Assembly: GCF_027571405.1 (NCBI RefSeq)
Contig: NZ_CP092968.1
Coordinates: 3,308,001-3,372,000 of the forward strand
DNA: 64,000 nucleotides
Direction of reading: 5' to 3'
DNA from: Methylocystis parvus OBBP
Lineage (GTDB): Bacteria > Pseudomonadota > Alphaproteobacteria > Rhizobiales > Beijerinckiaceae
This document shows positions 59,726-64,000 of this stretch, one piece after another. Below the pieces are notes generated by a model. That model was given only the letters and a program-made list of their open reading frames with translations, had not been told where the DNA came from and ran no database searches. Position numbers and translations under genes: made by a program. How positions within the stretch are numbered: position 1 is the stretch's first letter; each line of letters opens with the position of its first letter.

Positions 59726-60298
59726 ATGGCGAAGCCAACCCAGGCCGACGCAGAAGCGGCCGTGCGCGTCCTCATTGAATGGGCGGGCGACGATCCAAAT
59801 CGCGAGGGGCTGCTCGATACGCCCGCGCGCGTGGCCCGCTCCTACAGGGAGCTGTTCGCCGGCTATGAAATCGATCCGCGCGACTATCTCAAGCGGACCT
59901 TCGAGGAGGTCGGCGGCTATGACGAACTCGTCGTGCTCAAGAACATCCGCGTCGTGAGCTTTTGCGAGCATCACATGCTGCCGGTCCTCGGCCGCGCCCA
60001 TGTCGGCTATCTGCCGACGAACCGCGTCGTCGGCATCTCCAAGCTCGCGCGCGTGGTGCACGGCTTTTCGCGGCGGCTGCAGATCCAGGAGAAGCTGACG
60101 GCCGAGATCGCCGGGGCGATCCAGGACATTCTCCAGCCCCAGGGCGTCGGCGTCGTGATCGAGGCCGAACATAATTGCATGACGCTGCGCGGCGTGAACA
60201 CGCCGGGATCGTCGCTGACGACCAGCAAGCTCCTCGGCGTGATGCGCGACGATCCGCGCACGCGCGACGAATTTCTGGGGATGGCGCGGGGGCCGTAA
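59726..60298 (+). CDS. folE: GTP cyclohydrolase I
   Basis: FolE makes 7,8-dihydroneopterin triphosphate from GTP, the first step of folate and tetrahydromethanopterin synthesis. The 190-residue protein has zinc ligands in [12 protein letters not shown] and [10 protein letters not shown], and the [16 protein letters not shown] and LQIQEKLT motifs. In a methylotroph, pterin supply for C1 carriers is a likely use. Its neighbour downstream encodes a YqjD-like protein. Confidence 0.96.
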   Translation: MAKPTQADAEAAVRVLIEWAGDDPNREGLLDTPARVARSYRELFAGYEIDPRDYLKRTFEEVGGYDELVVLKNIRVVSFCEHHMLPVLGRAHVGYLPTNRVVGISKLARVVHGFSRRLQIQEKLTAEIAGAIQDILQPQGVGVVIEAEHNCMTLRGVNTPGSSLTTSKLLGVMRDDPRTRDEFLGMARGP

Positions 60299-60406
60299 AG
60301 CCCAACTCTTCCTGTTGCGGCTTGCCCCTTATCCCAGCCCTTGGCCAGGAACATCTCCGCGCAAGTCGCGTTGACTCGCCACTTGCTCAAATCGTCGGAG
60401 GCGGCA

Positions 60407-60727
60407 ATGGCCGAGGAACGTAGTGTGCAGCAGCGCCAGCATAATGGGCATGGCGCGGGCGGCGAGATTTCGGGCGCGATTGCGGAACAGGCGTCGAATA
60501 CGGCCGAGCAGATGGGCCGGGCGGTTCAGCAGGGCGTCGGCCGCGCCAATGCGGCGATTTCCGCGGTTTCGGAGCGCAGCGGCCAGGCGGCGCAGCGCAC
60601 CGGCGAGGTTCTGGGCAATTTCCGCACGGCGGTCGAGACCTCCGCGCGCTCGCAGCCCGGCACGACTGTGGCTCTCGCGGCGCTCGCCGGTTTCGTCTTC
60701 GGCGCCTTCTGGCGGATGGGCAGGTGA
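60407..60727 (+). CDS. YqjD/ElaB-like membrane-anchored protein (paralogue of 3345-3650)
   Basis: A 106-residue protein with a polar helical body and a C-terminal glycine-rich membrane segment (VALAALAGFVFGAFW). It resembles the DUF883 proteins. GGAGGCGGCA precedes the ATG. The following gene encodes a small membrane protein, as in E. coli yqjD-yqjE. That parallel is inference. The last 35 residues are clearly related to those of the 3345 protein. Confidence 0.72.
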   Translation: MAEERSVQQRQHNGHGAGGEISGAIAEQASNTAEQMGRAVQQGVGRANAAISAVSERSGQAAQRTGEVLGNFRTAVETSARSQPGTTVALAALAGFVFGAFWRMGR

Positions 60728-60751
60728 TCCCTCTAGCCCGGCGGTGACGTC

Positions 60752-61252
60752 ATGTTCGAGCCGATTTTGAAGAGGGTCGAGAACGCGTTGGGCGCCACGG
60801 TCACGCGCGTCTCGGGGAATGCCATGGCGGCGATTCCGCTGCTCGTCGCCTTCGGCTTCGCTCTGGCGGCGGCGACCTATTGGGCGAATGACGAGCTTGG
60901 GCCTCTCTATGGCAATCTTGCGATCGCCGGCGCGTTTCTGGTCGTGGCCCTCATCGCGTTCACCTATGCCCGTCGGCGCGAAGCCGTTCAGCAGGCGCGC
61001 GCCAGCGCGGAGCTTGCGGCGCTCACCGAGGCGTCGCCGATGACGGCGATCTCGCGGGCGCTTCAATCGTCCAACGTCTCACAGGCTTTGTACGATCTGG
61101 CGAAAAACGCCGCGCCCGGCGCGGCGAAGAGCGCGGCGCGCGCGGCCATACGCGAGGCCCCCCGTAATCTGCCTCTGCTGATCGGCGCCGGACTGGGACT
61201 GATGGCGGCCTCGCGGCTCGTGAACGCCTGGACGAATGGCAGGCGGCACTGA
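60752..61252 (+). CDS. Small membrane protein, possible YqjE-like partner
   Basis: A 166-residue protein with two closely spaced N-terminal helices (AAIPLLVAFGFALAAATYWA and NLAIAGAFLVVALIAFTYA). A soluble middle region and a third, weaker hydrophobic stretch (LPLLIGAGLGLMAASRLV) follow. It starts 24 bases behind the YqjD-like gene in the same direction. The hairpin of helices resembles the phage-holin-like DUF1469/YqjE type, but I cannot confirm it. Convergent with ubiB. Confidence 0.65.
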   Translation: MFEPILKRVENALGATVTRVSGNAMAAIPLLVAFGFALAAATYWANDELGPLYGNLAIAGAFLVVALIAFTYARRREAVQQARASAELAALTEASPMTAISRALQSSNVSQALYDLAKNAAPGAAKSAARAAIREAPRNLPLLIGAGLGLMAASRLVNAWTNGRRH

Positions 61253-61296
61253 ACGTCAACTGGTCGTAAGCGAGACGGGCGCCTCGGTCGATCGCG

Positions 61297-62859
61297 TTAC
61301 CCGAACAGCCACGCTGCGAGAATTGCGATGGCGGCGAGTCCCAGCAGCAGCCGGTTGTCGGACCGCCGCCGGGTTTCCGCCATGGCGTCGATCGACTGCG
61401 GAGAAAGATTGACGCCCTGATCCGCCATCTTTGAAATGCGCTCGATCGCGGTCTCCGCGTCGGCCAGAGTCTTCGGCAGATGCGTGGCGAGCTTGGCCAG
61501 CTCCATGACGCTCTTGCCGGCGTCTTCGAGTTTCCCCTTGGGCCCGAGATTTTCCTCGATCCAGCCGCGCACGACCGGGTCGCAGGTCTTCCAGATGTCG
61601 AGCTTGGGATCGAGCGTGCGGGCGACGCCTTCCGCGACGACCATGGTCTTTTGCAGGAGCACCAGCTCGGTGCGCGTGCGCATGTCGAACAGCGCCGTGA
61701 CTTCGAAGAGCAGCGTCAAGAGCCGCGCCATGGAAATGTCGGAGGCGTTGACCGTATGCAGCGGCTCGCCGATGGCGCGCAGCGCCTGGGAGAATTCTTC
61801 GATCGAGTGTTTCGCCGGCACATAGCCGGCCTCGAAATGCACCTCCGCCACGCGGCGATAGTCGCGCACGATGAAGCCGTAGAGAATCTCGGCGAGAAAG
61901 CGCCGCTCCTTGACGCCGAGTCGGCCCATAATGCCGAAATCGATCGCGACGAGGCGGCCGGCTTTGTCGACGAAGAGATTACCCTGATGCATGTCGGCGT
62001 GAAAAAAGCCGTCGCGCATGGCGTGCCGCAGGAAGGATTGCAGCACATGGGCGCCGAGCGCCTTGAGGTCATGGCCTTCCGCCGCCACGCGCTCGAGATC
62101 GGAAAGCGGCGCGCCGTCGATCCATTCGAGCGTGAGCACTTCGCGCGCCGTGCGGTCCCAATCGACATGGGGCACGCGAATGTCGGGGTCCTTCTCGACA
62201 TTCCCGGCGAATTCGGAAGCGGCGGCGGCTTCGAGACGAAAGTCCGTTTCGAGCTTCACCGTGCGCGCCAGCGTATCGACGACCTCGACCATGCGCAGGC
62301 GGCGGCCTTCGGAAGTCCAGCGTTCGGCGAGGCGCGCGACCATATACATGTCGCGCAGATCGCGCGCGAACTGGCCTTCGACGCCGGGGCGCAGCACCTT
62401 CACGGCGATTTTGCGCTCCTTGCCGTCATAGCGCGCGGTCGCCATGTGCACTTGCGCCACGGAGGCGGCGGCGACGGGCTCGCCGAAGCTCGTGAAAACC
62501 GCGCCGATGGGCTTGCCGAGCGATTTCTCGACGATTTCGACCGCCTTGGCGCGGCCGAAAGGCGCCATGCGGTCCTGCAAAGCGGTCAGCGCGTCGGCGA
62601 TCTCGCCGCCCACGACGTCCGGACGCGTCGCGAGGAACTGGCCGAGCTTCACATAGGACGGGCCGATCTGCGACAGCGCGCGCACCAGCGCCGCGCCGGC
62701 GTTCTCGCCCTTGCCGATGGCGAAGAGATTGGCGAGCCGCACCAGAGGCGCGACGGCGGGAGGCAGCAGATTGAGATCGAGCGTCGTGAAGACGCCTTCG
62801 CGCGCCAGAATGTAACCGGCGCGCGCCAGTCGCAGAAAATTGCCGGTTTGCAGCAGCAT
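61297..62859 (-). CDS. ubiB: Ubiquinone biosynthesis protein UbiB (ABC1 kinase-like)
   Basis: UbiB is an atypical kinase-like ATPase needed for ubiquinone synthesis, at the inner membrane. The 520-residue protein has KLGQFLATRPDVV, the A-rich loop region AAASVAQVHMA, the catalytic-loop-like FHADMHQGNLFVDKAGRLVAIDFGIMGRL, and two C-terminal membrane helices (the last at about 500-518). It starts eight bases behind ubiE and would be cotranscribed with it. Confidence 0.93.
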   Translation of the reverse strand: MLLQTGNFLRLARAGYILAREGVFTTLDLNLLPPAVAPLVRLANLFAIGKGENAGAALVRALSQIGPSYVKLGQFLATRPDVVGGEIADALTALQDRMAPFGRAKAVEIVEKSLGKPIGAVFTSFGEPVAAASVAQVHMATARYDGKERKIAVKVLRPGVEGQFARDLRDMYMVARLAERWTSEGRRLRMVEVVDTLARTVKLETDFRLEAAAASEFAGNVEKDPDIRVPHVDWDRTAREVLTLEWIDGAPLSDLERVAAEGHDLKALGAHVLQSFLRHAMRDGFFHADMHQGNLFVDKAGRLVAIDFGIMGRLGVKERRFLAEILYGFIVRDYRRVAEVHFEAGYVPAKHSIEEFSQALRAIGEPLHTVNASDISMARLLTLLFEVTALFDMRTRTELVLLQKTMVVAEGVARTLDPKLDIWKTCDPVVRGWIEENLGPKGKLEDAGKSVMELAKLATHLPKTLADAETAIERISKMADQGVNLSPQSIDAMAETRRRSDNRLLLGLAAIAILAAWLFG

Positions 62860-62867
62860 TCGCGGCC

Positions 62868-63638
62868 TTAATATTTCCAGCCGGAATGGATCGCGACGAC
62901 GCCGCCGGTGAGGCGCTCATAGCCCGTGCGGCGGAAGCCCGCCTTCCGGATCATGCGCTCGAATTCGTCGGCGGCCGGGAATTGCCGGATCGACTCGACG
63001 AGATAGCGATAGGGCTCGCCGTCGCCGGCCACGAGCTTGCCGACAGCCGGGATCACGTTGAAGGAATAGGCCTCATAGATCTTGTCGAGGCCCGGCACGT
63101 TCACCTGCGAGAACTCCAGGCACAGGAAGCGGCCGCCCGGCTTCAGGACGCGATGGGCCTCCTCGAGCCCGATCTGAATGCGCGGGACGTTGCGAATGCC
63201 AAAGGCGATCGTATAGGCGTCGAAATGATTGTCCGGAAAGGGCAGGGACTCGGCGTTGGCCTGCACGAATTCGAGCTTCTCGTCGATCCCTTTCTCGCGG
63301 GCGCGGTCGCGGCCGACCTCCAGCATGTCGCCATTGATGTCGAGCACGGTGATTTCGGCGTCGGGGCCGGACGCCTTGGCGATGCGGAAGGCGACGTCGC
63401 CCGTGCCGCCGGCGACGTCGAGATGCTTGAAGCCCTTGCGGTTGCGCGCGTTGACCTTGGCCGCGAAAGTGTCCTTCCAGAGCCGGTGGAGGCCGCCGGA
63501 CATCAGGTCGTTCATCACGTCATAGCGGCGGGCGACCTTATGGAAGACGTCGTCCACGAGATGCTGCTTTTCGGACAGCGGCACCTCTGAATAGCCGAAA
63601 TGGGTCGAGCCCTCTCGGTCGGAATGGGAATCGGTCAT
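62868..63638 (-). CDS. ubiE: Ubiquinone/menaquinone methyltransferase UbiE
   Basis: UbiE C-methylates the demethylated quinone intermediate with SAM. The 256-residue protein has [22 protein letters not shown], the SAM site [54 protein letters not shown] and [15 protein letters not shown]. It is followed eight bases later by ubiB, a standard alphaproteobacterial pair. No upstream gene on its strand is close. Confidence 0.96.
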   Translation of the reverse strand: MTDSHSDREGSTHFGYSEVPLSEKQHLVDDVFHKVARRYDVMNDLMSGGLHRLWKDTFAAKVNARNRKGFKHLDVAGGTGDVAFRIAKASGPDAEITVLDINGDMLEVGRDRAREKGIDEKLEFVQANAESLPFPDNHFDAYTIAFGIRNVPRIQIGLEEAHRVLKPGGRFLCLEFSQVNVPGLDKIYEAYSFNVIPAVGKLVAGDGEPYRYLVESIRQFPAADEFERMIRKAGFRRTGYERLTGGVVAIHSGWKY

Positions 63639-63713
63639 CTATCGCTCGCCTGACGTTTACGGACGGGGGAGGGTATAGCCGCTTGCGGGCGGGATGGCTA
63701 TGGGCGGGCCTTT

Positions 63714-64000
63714 TCAGCGTTCATGGGCCAGCAGGGCGGCGCTGAAGGCAAGAAAATCATCAAGATGCTTTGTGATGACGGCGACGATGATCGGCAGGAG
63801 AAGAGCCTGGTCGTCGTGAACCGCAATGTTTCGAAATCCGACCATTTTTTCCAGCCGCTTGGCGAGGTCCGGCTCGATCCGCCCGGCCGTCGCGAGGAGC
63901 GCGAAGACGTCCCGGGCGCTTTGGGGGACGCCGAGGCGGTCGCGCCGAATGAGATGATGGCCCATGTCGAGCGCCGCCTCGCAGGCGCGCTGGATGTTAA
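63714..64000 (-). CDS. HepT-like RNase toxin, partial (cut by window edge)
   Basis: HepT toxins are HEPN RNases inactivated by the MntA nucleotidyltransferase. The open frame here (96 or more residues) gives NIQRACEAALDMGHHLI, then the signature FRNIAVHDDQALLLP, and ends in a normal C-terminus. The canonical RX4HXY motif is R-X4-H-D-D here: the tyrosine that is adenylylated in characterised pairs is replaced by aspartate. The N-terminus and any MntA partner lie beyond the window. Confidence 0.82.
   Translation of the reverse strand, partial: NIQRACEAALDMGHHLIRRDRLGVPQSARDVFALLATAGRIEPDLAKRLEKMVGFRNIAVHDDQALLLPIIVAVITKHLDDFLAFSAALLAHER

Overview
The window reads as chromosomal DNA from a G+C-rich alphaproteobacterium, most likely a type II (Methylocystis/Methylosinus-like) methanotroph or a close methylotrophic relative. 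The evidence is a methanol dehydrogenase of the lanthanide-dependent XoxF type (20237-22294), PEP carboxylase (30130-32925), tandem phasins, a PleC/PdhS-like kinase gene with a perfect CtrA box upstream, and the rhizobial-type rimP leader in front of rimP-nusA-ylxR-infB. The genus is inferred from gene content, not proven. I see no rRNA, tRNA, CRISPR array, prophage or complete insertion sequence.

Layout. 1-2.7 kb: end of a cytochrome c maturation operon (ccmF-ccmH-ccmI). 2.8-9.9 kb: small membrane and stress proteins (DUF4239, DUF2905, DUF2267), an esterase, a SAM methyltransferase divergent from gloB, a DUF985 cupin and a DUF5765 membrane protein. 10-12.7 kb: 5-oxoprolinase pxpC-pxpB-pxpA, with a palindromic repeat inserted in frame in pxpB. 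12.8-19.8 kb: a B12 radical SAM enzyme, leuB, a Phd/PIN toxin-antitoxin pair abutting secG, and pyrG. 20-27.4 kb: xoxF with an N-terminal anchor, a large PAS histidine kinase, two phasins and aroE. 27.5-36.9 kb: bioB, ppc, an EAL phosphodiesterase, a rhodanese and a dipeptide epimerase. 37-40.6 kb: an Mla-type lipid transport operon (mlaE, mlaF, mlaD, lipoprotein). 40.9-46.9 kb: 2Fe-2S ferredoxin, ferredoxin-NADP reductase, phosphopantetheinyl transferase, an Ntn-hydrolase, an AraC regulator and a Tat-exported DUF3047 protein. 47-55 kb: rimP-nusA-ylxR-infB-X-Y-rbfA-truB, where X and Y are two unrecognised genes in an otherwise conserved operon. 55-64 kb: a PIN-toxin remnant, murI, a di-haem peroxidase, csbD, a proline/alanine-rich membrane protein, folE, YqjD/YqjE-like proteins, ubiE-ubiB and the C-terminal part of a HepT toxin that runs off the edge.

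How the genes work together. Several genes fit a C1 lifestyle: XoxF would oxidise methanol in the periplasm, the Ccm proteins would mature its cytochrome c partners (none is encoded beside it), PEP carboxylase would feed the serine cycle, and phasins indicate polyhydroxybutyrate storage. The rest is mainly housekeeping. The more unusual signals are the repeat read through inside pxpB, the tethered XoxF, the CtrA box at the kinase gene, the two genes inside the infB-rbfA interval, and three toxin-related loci that show partial decay or missing residues.
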